Of a stretch of 64,000 nt of DNA, positions 16,183 to 24,589 are shown piece by piece; within the stretch, counting starts at the first letter, position 1, and every line of letters starts with the position of its first letter. Location of the stretch: the NCBI RefSeq assembly GCF_001429295.1, contig NZ_LMJL01000007.1, forward strand, positions 796,835 to 860,834. The letters are read 5' to 3'. The notes under the pieces are model-generated. The model worked only from the letters and a program-made list of their open reading frames with translations, was not told the DNA's origin and did not search any database. The position numbers and the translations under genes are program-made. The DNA comes from Flavobacterium sp. Root935. GTDB lineage: Bacteria; Bacteroidota; Bacteroidia; Flavobacteriales; Flavobacteriaceae.

Positions 16183-17412
16183 ATGAAGATTCCTTGTTAC
16201 GATTGTAATACAGAAACCGAATTAGAGGTTGGTTTTGAAGTAATCAATTTTGTCTGTCCGAAATGTCAGAGTTTATATGCTATTGACAAAGAGGGAAAGT
16301 TTCGAAGAAGATCCAAATATAGAAACGTTCTCAGAGATTATCCGCTAGAAATTGGTGATGTAGGATTTCTGAAAGGGAGTGAATACAAAGTTACAGGCTT
16401 ATTAAGGAAAAATGTACATCCTAATTATACATGGACAGAGTTTATTCTACAGAATGACGCTAAAGAATTTCTATATCTTTCTGTTTCTAATGGACATTGG
16501 ATGATGCTTACCGAAATGGAAAGTATTGAAGAACTAAAAAAAGGTGTTAAAGTTCTAAAGCATGATGATGTAGATTATGATCTGTTTGAACATTCGGATG
16601 CTGAGATTATAGATGCACAAGGTTTTTTTGATTTTGAACTTCCTCAAAACAAATTAATTCATCTTGCTGAATTTATAAATCCGCCTAATATCATTTCTGT
16701 TGAAAAGATGAATAACGTACAAACGGCATATTATGGTGAATATGTGAGCAAAAGTGTCATTCAGAAAGCTTTTCCAAAAAGAACAATGCCATATCAGTCT
16801 GGTGTTAATATGATTCAGCCATCTCGCTTTGACCTTAGAAATACAGCCATTATTTTCTGTCTTTTCGCCTTATTGATTATAATGGCAAACTGGTATATTT
16901 ATAAAGATCAGGTGGAGCAAAATGTTTTCAATAGTGCTATTAAATTTAGCGAATTTGATAATAAAGAAATTACCAGTCCATCTTTTGTGCTCAATGGTGC
17001 TTCTGCTCCTATGACGATTAAGGTTTCAACAGGGGTTAATAATTCATGGGCAAATTTGAATGTTGCTTTAATTAATGAAGATAATGGCGACGAGATTTAT
17101 GCCAACAAAGATATAGAATACTATTACGGTTATTCTGATGGAGAATCTTGGACAGAAGGGAGTCAGTCTGAGAAGTTTAATATCTGTGGCGTAAAAGCAG
17201 GTAAATACCATCTTCTAATAACACCAATGAAAGCTCCTGAAGATGCTAATAATAGTGAAATGAATGTTAATGTGGTTTGGAATCAGCCTTCGAATAGAAA
17301 TCTATGGCTGGTTATCATCGGTATGGTTGTGATTTATTTCGTAATACGATATTTTAAAAATCAATTTGAAAAACAGAGATGGTCAGACAGTTCCTACTCG
17401 ACTTACGAATAA
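16183..17412 (+). CDS. DUF4178 domain protein with zinc-ribbon-like N-terminus and two membrane segments, 409 aa
   Basis: The N-terminus carries two Cys pairs (PCYDC and VCPKC at residues 4-8 and 25-29) that look like a zinc ribbon. A DUF4178-type beta domain follows (about 50-140, with LEIGDVGFLKGSEYKVTG and the WTEFIL...YLSVSNGHW pattern). One membrane segment lies at about residues 223-243 (TAIIFCLFALLIIMANWYIY), then a beta-rich extracytoplasmic region of about 120 residues, and a second membrane segment at about 374-392 (LWLVIIGMVVIYFVIRYF). Biochemical role unknown. It sits between SAM decarboxylase and DUF350/spermidine synthase genes, which recur as neighbours of DUF4178 genes in other bacteria as far as I recall. 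Confidence 0.8.
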   Translation: MKIPCYDCNTETELEVGFEVINFVCPKCQSLYAIDKEGKFRRRSKYRNVLRDYPLEIGDVGFLKGSEYKVTGLLRKNVHPNYTWTEFILQNDAKEFLYLSVSNGHWMMLTEMESIEELKKGVKVLKHDDVDYDLFEHSDAEIIDAQGFFDFELPQNKLIHLAEFINPPNIISVEKMNNVQTAYYGEYVSKSVIQKAFPKRTMPYQSGVNMIQPSRFDLRNTAIIFCLFALLIIMANWYIYKDQVEQNVFNSAIKFSEFDNKEITSPSFVLNGASAPMTIKVSTGVNNSWANLNVALINEDNGDEIYANKDIEYYYGYSDGESWTEGSQSEKFNICGVKAGKYHLLITPMKAPEDANNSEMNVNVVWNQPSNRNLWLVIIGMVVIYFVIRYFKNQFEKQRWSDSSYSTYE

Positions 17413-17416
17413 TAAT

Positions 17417-17596
17417 ATGAAAAGAATTTCAGATTTCTTTATCAATAATTGGGCGCCATTAGCAATTGGATTCTTTTGCTTTGGAGTTTATATTTATTTT
17501 GCTCTAGCAGGAAACAGAATCTGCGATTGTGAAACCACAGAAAATTACAAACCGACAGGAAGCCGTTCCTCTTATAATCATTTTTACCACAAATAA
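17417..17596 (+). CDS. Small membrane protein of the polyamine cluster, 59 aa
   Basis: A short protein with one hydrophobic segment (APLAIGFFCFGVYIYFALAG, about residues 13-32) followed by a small hydrophilic tail containing a Cys-x-Cys pair (RICDCET). It starts with ATG at 17417, 4 nt after the DUF4178 stop, and ends 13 nt before the DUF350 gene, so it is inside the operon. I do not recognise a family. Its place and spacing make it a likely real gene. Confidence 0.65.
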   Translation: MKRISDFFINNWAPLAIGFFCFGVYIYFALAGNRICDCETTENYKPTGSRSSYNHFYHK

Positions 17597-17609
17597 AAAC
17601 TCAAACAAT

Positions 17610-17825
17610 ATGGAATTAATTCACGCGCAGCCAATAGTAAATTCAATTATTTATTCTTTTTTAGGCATTATCATTTTATTAATCGGTTATTATATTATTG
17701 AGAAACTTACTCCAGAAAATACTTGGAAAGAAGTTGTAGAAAAGAATAATATTGCTGTTGCCATTGTTTTAGCAGCATTTATCATTGGAATTTCAATGAT
17801 TATTAGCGCCGCAATTCATGGGTAA
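17610..17825 (+). CDS. DUF350 family membrane protein, 71 aa
   Basis: Two hydrophobic segments (SIIYSFLGIIILLIGYYII and IAVAIVLAAFIIGISMIISA) separated by a short charged loop containing LTPENTWKEVVEKNN, matching the half-unit of DUF350 (YjfL-like) proteins; 71 residues corresponds to one repeat. The Met at 17610 is chosen; upstream in-frame codons belong to the previous gene region. Its last 8 nt overlap the start of the next gene, indicating translational coupling. Function of DUF350 is not established; genes of this family are often neighbours of polyamine or glutathionylspermidine genes. Confidence 0.8.
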   Translation: MELIHAQPIVNSIIYSFLGIIILLIGYYIIEKLTPENTWKEVVEKNNIAVAIVLAAFIIGISMIISAAIHG

Positions 17826-19338
17826 AAAGTTTCTTAGGTTTGAATTTCTTTTACTCTTTGCCGTATTTATAATTGCCACTTGCGGACTTATTTATGAGTT
17901 GGTTGCAGGAACTCTGGCGAGTTATTTATTAGGCGATTCGGTAAAACAGTTTTCATTTATTATTGGCGTGTACCTGTTTTCTATGGGTATAGGTTCTTTT
18001 TTTTCAAAGTTTTTTCACAAGAATCTGCTTAACACTTTTGTAGAAATAGAAATACTGGTTGGACTTATTGGAGGTCTGAGTTCGGTAGTTTTGTTTTTAC
18101 TGTTTGAAAGTGTGGGCTCTTTTCAATTCATCTTATATTTATTTGTTTTCGTAACCGGATTTTTGGTTGGTTTAGAGATTCCGCTTTTAATGAATATTTT
18201 AAAAGACAGAGTCGAGTTTAAAGATTTGGTTTCGAATGTTTTTACATTTGATTATATCGGAGCATTATTAGCTTCAATTTTATTTCCGTTGGTTTTAGTG
18301 CCAAAATTGGGAATTATGGGAACCTCTCTTTTCTTCGGAATGATTAATGTAAGTATTGCTATTGCTTTATGTTTTTTATTGAAAAGAGAACTAAAGAAAC
18401 CCGCTTTACTGCGTGCAAAAGCCGTTTTTTCATTTTTATTATTGCTGACTGTTTTTGTTTTTTCGAATGATATTCTAGCTTATTCAGAAGGGAAATTGTA
18501 CGGAGAAAATATTATTTATACCAATTCGACACCTTATCAGCGTATTGTTTTAACGCACAATAAAAGCGATTATAGGCTTTATTTAAATAATAACCTGCAA
18601 TTCAGTTCGGCAGACGAATATCGTTATCACGAAGCTTTGGTTCATCCGGTTATGTCGATGGCAAAAAGTGTAAAAAACGTTTTGGTTTTGGGGGGCGGAG
18701 ACGGTTTGGCAGTTCGCGAGATATTGAAATACAAAGAAGTGCAAAAAGTGACTTTGGTTGATTTAGATGAGGGAATGACAAAACTGTTTAAAACCAATAC
18801 GGTATTGACCAATTTCAATAAAAATTCGCTTAATAACCCTAAAGTTACCGTTATTAATACCGATGCTTATATTTGGGCGAAAAGCTGTAAAGAGAAATAT
18901 GATGTTGCGATAATCGATTTTCCAGATCCGTCCAATTATAGTTTAGGGAAATTGTATTCGCTTAATTTTTATCAAACTATAAAAACCATTTTGCAGCCAG
19001 ACGCTGCGGTTGTTATACAAACTACTTCGCCTTATTTTGCGCCAAAATCTTTTTGGTGTATCAATAAAACGGTAATGCAGGTTTTTCCGCAGGTCGATGC
19101 GTATCATGCCTATGTTCCGTCGTTTGGAGAGTGGGGTTATACCATCGCTATAAATGGTTTTGGAACAACTTTTAATACCGTAAACCGAAAAGCTGACGGA
19201 TTGAAATTTTACAATTATCAGTTTGACCGTTTTAATTATTTTACCAACGATATGATTTCAAATCAAATCGAAATCAATCGTTTAGATAACCAGATTTTAG
19301 TACGCTATTTTGATGAAGAGTGGGGAAGACTGCAATAA
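17818..19338 (+). CDS. Membrane-anchored spermidine synthase-like aminopropyltransferase, 506 aa
   Basis: The first ~215 residues form about seven membrane helices (LLFAVFIIATCGLIYELVAG, YLFSMGIGSFFSKFF and others), as in membrane-fused SpeE-like proteins. The C-terminal catalytic domain is a spermidine synthase fold: QRIVLTHN entry, the DLYLNNNLQFSS-type beta element, HEALVHP, the SAM-binding GGGDG at residues 292-296, VDLDEGM, and the IIDFPDPSN catalytic loop. It would transfer an aminopropyl group from decarboxylated SAM to an amine acceptor at the membrane. The acceptor is not clear; it need not be free putrescine. It overlaps the DUF350 gene by 8 nt and the next gene by 26 nt. Confidence 0.85.
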   Translation: MGKKFLRFEFLLLFAVFIIATCGLIYELVAGTLASYLLGDSVKQFSFIIGVYLFSMGIGSFFSKFFHKNLLNTFVEIEILVGLIGGLSSVVLFLLFESVGSFQFILYLFVFVTGFLVGLEIPLLMNILKDRVEFKDLVSNVFTFDYIGALLASILFPLVLVPKLGIMGTSLFFGMINVSIAIALCFLLKRELKKPALLRAKAVFSFLLLLTVFVFSNDILAYSEGKLYGENIIYTNSTPYQRIVLTHNKSDYRLYLNNNLQFSSADEYRYHEALVHPVMSMAKSVKNVLVLGGGDGLAVREILKYKEVQKVTLVDLDEGMTKLFKTNTVLTNFNKNSLNNPKVTVINTDAYIWAKSCKEKYDVAIIDFPDPSNYSLGKLYSLNFYQTIKTILQPDAAVVIQTTSPYFAPKSFWCINKTVMQVFPQVDAYHAYVPSFGEWGYTIAINGFGTTFNTVNRKADGLKFYNYQFDRFNYFTNDMISNQIEINRLDNQILVRYFDEEWGRLQ

Positions 19339-20941
19339 ATCCAGAAGGAATTTTATAAAAGGTGTCGGCGCTTCGTTGCTGCTGATTCCGTTTCTGCAGT
19401 TTTGTTCTGATAAAATTGCGGTACTAATGATTCGTTTATCCGGCACCAAACATTTGCTCGGACATCGTTTGTGGATCAAAGATTTTCCTAAACCAACCAG
19501 ACAAGTTGAGATTCCGTATCTAATTGTCGGAGGAGGTATTTCTGGCTTAAGTGCAGCACGCCAATTTCAAAAAAGAGGAATAACAAATTTTTTAATCGTA
19601 GAATTAGATAATCATTTGGGAGGAAATTCTTCAAACGGAGAAAACAAATATTCCAAATATCCTTTGGGTGCGCATTATCTGCCACTCCCTAATTTTCAAG
19701 ATAAAGAATTGCTTGGTTTTCTCGAAGAAGAAAAAATAATTCTGGGTTACGATCCAAAAGGTTTTCCTGTTTTCGATGAATTACAATTGACTTTTGCACC
19801 AGACGAGCGTTTGTTTTACAAAAATAATTGGCAGGAAGGCGTTGTTCCAAAAGACGGAAACACGGCTTCTGATGATTTGGAGTTTCAGAAATTCTTCAAA
19901 AAAATGGATGTTTTTAGAACAGCAAAAGGAGAAGATCAGAAATACTTATTTGATATTCCGCTTTATCTTTCATCGTCAGATGAAAAGACGAGAGCTTTAG
20001 ATAAAATTACAATGAAGAAATGGTTTAAAGATAATCATTTTACCTCTGAACCTTTATTCAATTATATCGATTACTGCTGTAAAGATGACTTTGGTTTAGG
20101 AATTGAATTTGTTTCGGCTTGGGCAGGGATTCATTATTTTGCAGGAAGAAAACAAGACAGCACAGCCGAAAAACACGACAGCGTTTTAACTTGGCCCGAG
20201 GGAAATTCGCGTCTTGCCAATCATTTAAAAAAGTATACAAACGATAAAGCTTTAAAAAGCCATTTGGTTTATGAAGTAAAAATCGAAAACAACAAAGTAA
20301 TTGCAAAAGCTTTTGATGATGTCAGCAAAACAGCTGTTGAAATCATTGCCAATAAAGTAATAATGGCTTCTCCGCAATTTGTAAATCAATATTTGATCAA
20401 GGACAGAAAAACGTTTACCAAAGATTTTCATTACACGCCTTGGCTTTTAGCAACTTTGGTTGTAGAGGATTTGCCCGATGATTTCAGTTTTCCACTGGCT
20501 TGGGATAATGTAATTTACGGTTCCAAAGGTTTGGGTTATGTTTACGATCAGCATCAGAATTTAAATCAGGTTCAGGAGAAAAAAGTAATTACGTATTACT
20601 TTAGTTTTTCTTCTGCAGATTTAAGAAAAACGAGAAAAGAGCTGTATAAAAAAGACAAAGAATATTGGAAACAGTTTGTTTTGAATGATTTAAAAATTGC
20701 GCATCCTGATATTGAAGAATATACAGAAGACATTGAAGTTTTTCTATTAGGGCACGGCATGATTTCGCCTGCGCCGGGGTTTATTTTTGGAGAATCGAAG
20801 AAACTAGCCAAACAGAATATTCAGAATGCTGTTTATTTTGCACATAGCGATTTATCGGGAATTTCGATTTTTGAAGAAGCTTTTCACCAAGGAATTAATG
20901 TTGTAAATGAGATTTTAGATGGAACAACCGTGGATTCATAA
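19313..20941 (+). CDS. Tat-exported FAD-dependent amine-oxidase-like oxidoreductase, 542 aa
   Basis: The N-terminus carries a twin-arginine signal (KSRRNFIKG, Arg11-Arg12) followed by a hydrophobic stretch and Cys31 (LLIPFLQFC), which could also be a lipobox. An FAD-binding Rossmann motif GGGISGLSAA lies at residues 73-82, with the GG-doublet motif LGGNSSNG shortly after. The length and C-terminal GHGMISPAPGF / HSDLSGISIFEEA region fit the protoporphyrinogen oxidase/polyamine oxidase family. It is likely folded in the cytoplasm with FAD and exported. The start at 19313 lies inside the previous gene (26-nt overlap). The substrate may be a polyamine or aminopropylated product, by inference from its neighbours. 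Confidence 0.8.
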   Translation: MKSGEDCNKSRRNFIKGVGASLLLIPFLQFCSDKIAVLMIRLSGTKHLLGHRLWIKDFPKPTRQVEIPYLIVGGGISGLSAARQFQKRGITNFLIVELDNHLGGNSSNGENKYSKYPLGAHYLPLPNFQDKELLGFLEEEKIILGYDPKGFPVFDELQLTFAPDERLFYKNNWQEGVVPKDGNTASDDLEFQKFFKKMDVFRTAKGEDQKYLFDIPLYLSSSDEKTRALDKITMKKWFKDNHFTSEPLFNYIDYCCKDDFGLGIEFVSAWAGIHYFAGRKQDSTAEKHDSVLTWPEGNSRLANHLKKYTNDKALKSHLVYEVKIENNKVIAKAFDDVSKTAVEIIANKVIMASPQFVNQYLIKDRKTFTKDFHYTPWLLATLVVEDLPDDFSFPLAWDNVIYGSKGLGYVYDQHQNLNQVQEKKVITYYFSFSSADLRKTRKELYKKDKEYWKQFVLNDLKIAHPDIEEYTEDIEVFLLGHGMISPAPGFIFGESKKLAKQNIQNAVYFAHSDLSGISIFEEAFHQGINVVNEILDGTTVDS

Positions 20942-21938
20942 AGCAAAAACAGATTTAGCATTCATTATAGGTCCGTCATTTTTTGTGCTGGCCATAATTT
21001 TTATTTTTCAAGGTTATATTACGAGAATTGAAGAAAATTATTCTTTTTATACTTGGCTTTTTTTAATTGTTTTTATTGATGTAGCACACGTTTATGCAAC
21101 ATTATTCAAAACCTATTTTGTTGCCGATGAATTCAAGAAACAAAAACAAAGATTGATTCTTTTACCGATTATTTGTTTTGTTACAGGAATTGTACTTTTT
21201 TCTCTTGGCAGTTTAATTTTTTGGTCGTTTTTGGCTTATGTTGCTGTCTTTCATTTTATCAGACAGCAGTATGGTTTTATGAGATTGTACGCCAGAAAAG
21301 AAACCAAAACTAAAATATCGGTTTGGATTGATAATCTGGCAATTTATGCTTCAACTGGATATCCAATGTTGTATTGGTTTTTTTCGTCTAAGCGAAAGTT
21401 TAACTGGTTTGTAGAAAATGAATTTTTTAGGTTTGAAAGCCAAACAATCTTAGAAATCCTATTTTGGATTTATATCGGAATTTTGATTTTGTATGTCTTT
21501 TATACTGCCATAAAATCAATTCGAAATCACTTTTTTAATATTCCGAAAAACAGCATTATTCTAGGAACAGCACTTTCTTGGTATTTCGGAATTGTGTATT
21601 TTAATGACGATTTGATTTTTACTTTACTAAATGTCGTTTCGCACGGAATTCCGTATATGGCACTAGTTTATTTTAAGGAAATTGACGGCAAATCAGATTC
21701 AGAATTAGGTCGTCTGTCTTTTTTAAAACAATATAAAGGCATTCTTGTTTACGTTGGTATCTTAGTTTTAATTGCCTTTTCAGAAGAATTTCTTTGGGAA
21801 CTTTTTGTTTGGAATGAAAACATAAACATAACCAATTTTGATTTTTCGAGTTGGCAGATTTTATTAGTTCCGTTGTTGAGTGTTCCGCAGTTTACGCATT
21901 ATCTGCTGGATGGATTTATCTGGAAATCTAAAAAATAA
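20919..21938 (+). CDS. Multipass membrane protein of the polyamine cluster, 339 aa
   Basis: About eight to nine hydrophobic segments are spread along the protein, with a conserved-looking HxxRQQYGFMRLYARK loop near 110-125 and histidines in membrane segments (DVAHVYAT, VVSHGIPYMALVYF, PQFTHYLLDGFIW), which suggests metal or heme ligands. I do not recognise a named family. Its ATG is 23 nt inside the end of the FAD oxidoreductase gene, so it is co-translated with it and is the last gene of the cluster. A role in electron transfer with the exported oxidoreductase is possible but speculative. Confidence 0.65.
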   Translation: MEQPWIHKAKTDLAFIIGPSFFVLAIIFIFQGYITRIEENYSFYTWLFLIVFIDVAHVYATLFKTYFVADEFKKQKQRLILLPIICFVTGIVLFSLGSLIFWSFLAYVAVFHFIRQQYGFMRLYARKETKTKISVWIDNLAIYASTGYPMLYWFFSSKRKFNWFVENEFFRFESQTILEILFWIYIGILILYVFYTAIKSIRNHFFNIPKNSIILGTALSWYFGIVYFNDDLIFTLLNVVSHGIPYMALVYFKEIDGKSDSELGRLSFLKQYKGILVYVGILVLIAFSEEFLWELFVWNENINITNFDFSSWQILLVPLLSVPQFTHYLLDGFIWKSKK

Positions 21939-21940
21939 AT

Positions 21941-22447
21941 TTAAACCTTAATCTCAAACAAACTAAAAGAACCTTCTTTGTAATGTTCTGGTAATTCATT
22001 GGTCCATTCTATGGTGCTGATTCCTTTGTATGTAAAACCACAGCTGGTGTAATACTTATTTATTCTTTCGTTTCCGCTGTGTGTGTCAAGACGAATGTAT
22101 TCTTTACCATTTTCTTTGGCATATTCCTTAGTCCATTCTATAATTTTTTTAACATACGACTGCCCTCTGAATTTTGGATTCGTAGCAATACGATGCAAAT
22201 ATACCGCAGGATCTTTGCTAGCTTCTTTCCAAATAATTTCATCATTAAAAGTAATTACAAATGTACAAGCAACTTCATCTCCTTCTTTGATTACAAAATG
22301 ACGATTTTCGGCAATTTCTTTTTCTATTAATGCTCTTTCAAAACCTCTCCAGCTTTTATTATTGACTGTTTTTTGATACGATGTAGCTTGATTGTAAATA
22401 TCGAAAACAGCGTCGATATCTTGAGTTGTAGTTTTAAAAAATTCCAT
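21941..22447 (-). CDS. GNAT family N-acetyltransferase, 168 aa
   Basis: Acetyl-CoA-dependent acetyltransferase of the GNAT fold. Motif A with the Arg/Gln-x-x-Gly pattern is visible (LHRIATNPKFRGQSYVKKII), preceded by the beta4 strand CTFVITFNDEIIW and followed by IRLDTHSGNERINKYYTSCGF with the alpha4 Asn/Tyr region near the C-terminus. Substrate unknown. Its stop is 3 nt from the convergent polyamine cluster end, so no terminator fits between them. Confidence 0.85.
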   Translation of the reverse strand: MEFFKTTTQDIDAVFDIYNQATSYQKTVNNKSWRGFERALIEKEIAENRHFVIKEGDEVACTFVITFNDEIIWKEASKDPAVYLHRIATNPKFRGQSYVKKIIEWTKEYAKENGKEYIRLDTHSGNERINKYYTSCGFTYKGISTIEWTNELPEHYKEGSFSLFEIKV

Positions 22448-22519
22448 TATTGGGCTAATTCTGTAAATTAATGAATCTTCAAAGATAAATCTTTCAACAG
22501 CTTTATACGGGTGAAATGT

Positions 22520-23485
22520 TTAATTTATGCTTTTTTTATCAGGGTTTAACCAAACGACATTTTGTTCAGAATTGTGATCTTGTCCAATAATTTCTTTGTA
22601 CAATTCTGGTCTTCTAGCTTTTATATAACGATTTCCTCCTGCTTGAATGCATTTTTCGGGAGTAATTATAGCTGCTGCAAAAGAATCATCAAAAGTTCTG
22701 CATTCTGCCAATATATCTCCAAACGGATCAATAATCATAGAACAGCCATTTTTGAGCTGGTCGTCATCCATACCAATCGGGTTTGAAAATATGGTATAAA
22801 CCGCATTGTCATAAGCTCTTGCCGGAAGCCATTTCATAAGCCAGTCACGGCCTTTCATCCCATCAAATTCTAATCGTAACGATGTTGGATCAGCTTCTCG
22901 GTTTTCCCAAAGCTGCGGAGCAACAAAACCAGCGCCCGGTCGGGTAGAAGGTGTGCACATTGTTACATGAGGCATAAAAATAATATCGGCTCCTAGAAGC
23001 TTTGTGGCGCGGACATTTTCTATAATATTATTGTCGTAACAAATTAAGATACCGCATTTCCATCCTGCAATTTCAAAAACACAATAACGATCTCCAGCGG
23101 TTAAATATGGATTTATAAAAGGATGTAATTTTCGATATTTGGCAACTAGACCATTTTTATCAACACATACATAGGCTTTGAATAAATTATCATTTTCATC
23201 TTTCTCAAAAAGCCCTGCCAATATTACAATGTTGTTGTTTTTAGCAATTTGAGTCAATTTTAAAATACTTTCCCCGCTCGGAATTAATTCTGCCAAGTCT
23301 AGCATTTGCTCTTTGGATAGATTTCTTGCGAATGTATATCCTGTTATTGAACATTCGTGAAACGAAATTACATCGCAGCCTTCTTCAGATGCCTTTTTCG
23401 AAAGCTTTTCAATTACAGATAAATTATAGTTTTTATTGCCGCTTTTGTTTTCAAATTGAGCTGTAGCTATTTTTAGATTTTTCAT
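22520..23485 (-). CDS. Carbon-nitrogen hydrolase (nitrilase superfamily), 321 aa
   Basis: Amidase/nitrilase-fold hydrolase. The Glu-Lys-Cys triad is intact: Glu44 in FHECSITGY, Lys119 in KYRKLHPF and Cys149 in GILICYDNN. Length is normal. I chose the Met at 23485 (MKNLKIATAQF) because it begins the first beta strand; a start at 23494 would add three residues. It lies 70 nt downstream of an AraC-type regulator and 72 nt upstream of the GNAT gene on the same strand. The specific substrate (aliphatic nitrile, amide or carbamoyl compound) cannot be told from sequence. Confidence 0.85.
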   Translation of the reverse strand: MKNLKIATAQFENKSGNKNYNLSVIEKLSKKASEEGCDVISFHECSITGYTFARNLSKEQMLDLAELIPSGESILKLTQIAKNNNIVILAGLFEKDENDNLFKAYVCVDKNGLVAKYRKLHPFINPYLTAGDRYCVFEIAGWKCGILICYDNNIIENVRATKLLGADIIFMPHVTMCTPSTRPGAGFVAPQLWENREADPTSLRLEFDGMKGRDWLMKWLPARAYDNAVYTIFSNPIGMDDDQLKNGCSMIIDPFGDILAECRTFDDSFAAAIITPEKCIQAGGNRYIKARRPELYKEIIGQDHNSEQNVVWLNPDKKSIN

Positions 23486-23554
23486 ATTGGTCACTATTAA
23501 TTAGGGTCAAAATTAGTGTGAGCAATACGTTATAAATTGTATAAAACCGACATT

Positions 23555-24373
23555 TTAGAATGTTGATGCGGGAAATCTTTTTATAAGATTATTGGTTAGT
23601 TTTCCCGTGGTGCAGACATATTCTGTTGGAGTAATTCCAGTATGTTTTCTAAATTCTTTTATTAAATGCGACTGATCTGAAAATCCAGCATCATAACAAA
23701 TTGTGGTTAGATTGGTGTCGTCAGGTTTGTTTTTTAATAATTTCAAAAAATGATGGATTCGTATAACATTCCCAAATTTCTTTGGATTTAATCCAATGCA
23801 TTCTTTGAATTTTCTTTCCAAATGTCTTTCGGTATACCCAGTGTATTCTACCAATTGTTTTATAGAAAAGATACCTTTTTTGTCAATGATAAAATTTAGG
23901 GAACCATTTATTAGGAACTGATTTGAAGACGGTTTAGAAGCAATGATTGATCTGAAGAAATGATTTAAAAGATTAACACGAGCCTGATTATTTTGTTCTA
24001 ATAATTTTTCTTGGAGCTCAATAATTTTTTGGTCAAACACATCTTCTACCGGAATAATAGAATCGTGAAATTCATGGGCAGGAATTCCTAATAATTGATG
24101 AATTCCGTTGGGTTGGAAAACGACAATTATTAATGTTATTTTATTCTCAGAATATAGATCTTTAAAACAGTTAAGCTGTCCATACAAAAATGAAGCTGGT
24201 AAATAATCTTTTACTTCGCCGATTTCAGAAATGAGTTTACTTTTTACAGAAAATACAATACCAGTATTACCATCAGAAAACAAACGAAACTTTTGGACAG
24301 CAGTTTCTGCATTATCTAAAAACAGATAATGTTTGATATAAGGTGATAATTCTTTTGATGGCGAAACCTGCAT
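23555..24373 (-). CDS. AraC family transcriptional regulator, 272 aa
   Basis: C-terminal AraC helix-turn-helix pair (about residues 165-265: IKQLVEYTGYTERHLERKFKECIGLNPKKF and TTICYDAGFSDQSHLIKEFRKHTGITPTEY) behind an N-terminal DUF6597-like cupin-type sensor (PSKELSPYIKHYLFLDN). I prefer the Met at 24373 since the upstream extension to 24409 (12 residues) is not part of the sensor domain. It probably regulates the nitrilase-family gene that follows on the same strand. Confidence 0.85.
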   Translation of the reverse strand: MQVSPSKELSPYIKHYLFLDNAETAVQKFRLFSDGNTGIVFSVKSKLISEIGEVKDYLPASFLYGQLNCFKDLYSENKITLIIVVFQPNGIHQLLGIPAHEFHDSIIPVEDVFDQKIIELQEKLLEQNNQARVNLLNHFFRSIIASKPSSNQFLINGSLNFIIDKKGIFSIKQLVEYTGYTERHLERKFKECIGLNPKKFGNVIRIHHFLKLLKNKPDDTNLTTICYDAGFSDQSHLIKEFRKHTGITPTEYVCTTGKLTNNLIKRFPASTF

Positions 24374-24475
24374 AACTCTAATTGATTTGAATGCAAATTG
24401 AAATGTCATTTTGCAAGTAATTATGAGTTTAGCAAAATTAGGGATATTTTTCTTGAAAAACTTTTATTATCTAAT

Positions 24476-24551
24476 CTAGCCCCGATAGAAACGATATCCT
24501 TTGCGGCGGGGTTCGCCGCAAAAGATATAGTGAATAGCGGGACTAAAGGTG
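24476..24551. repeat. Structured intergenic element (CTAGCCCCGAT...AGCGGGACTA family)
   Basis: Outer complementary halves TAGCCCCG and AGCGGGACTA enclose an inner hairpin (GATATCCTTTGCGGCG, five-base loop, CGCCGCAAAAGATAT at about 24493-24528) and the spacer words GATAGAAACG and AGTGAATAGCGGG. It lies between the divergent AraC start and the convergent SGNH stop. From memory the frame of this element, with variable inner stems, occurs at many intergenic sites of Flavobacterium genomes. Confidence 0.65.
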
Positions 24552-24589
24552 TAATGAAAATGAATTTTCTGCTTCTGGAAATAAAAATA

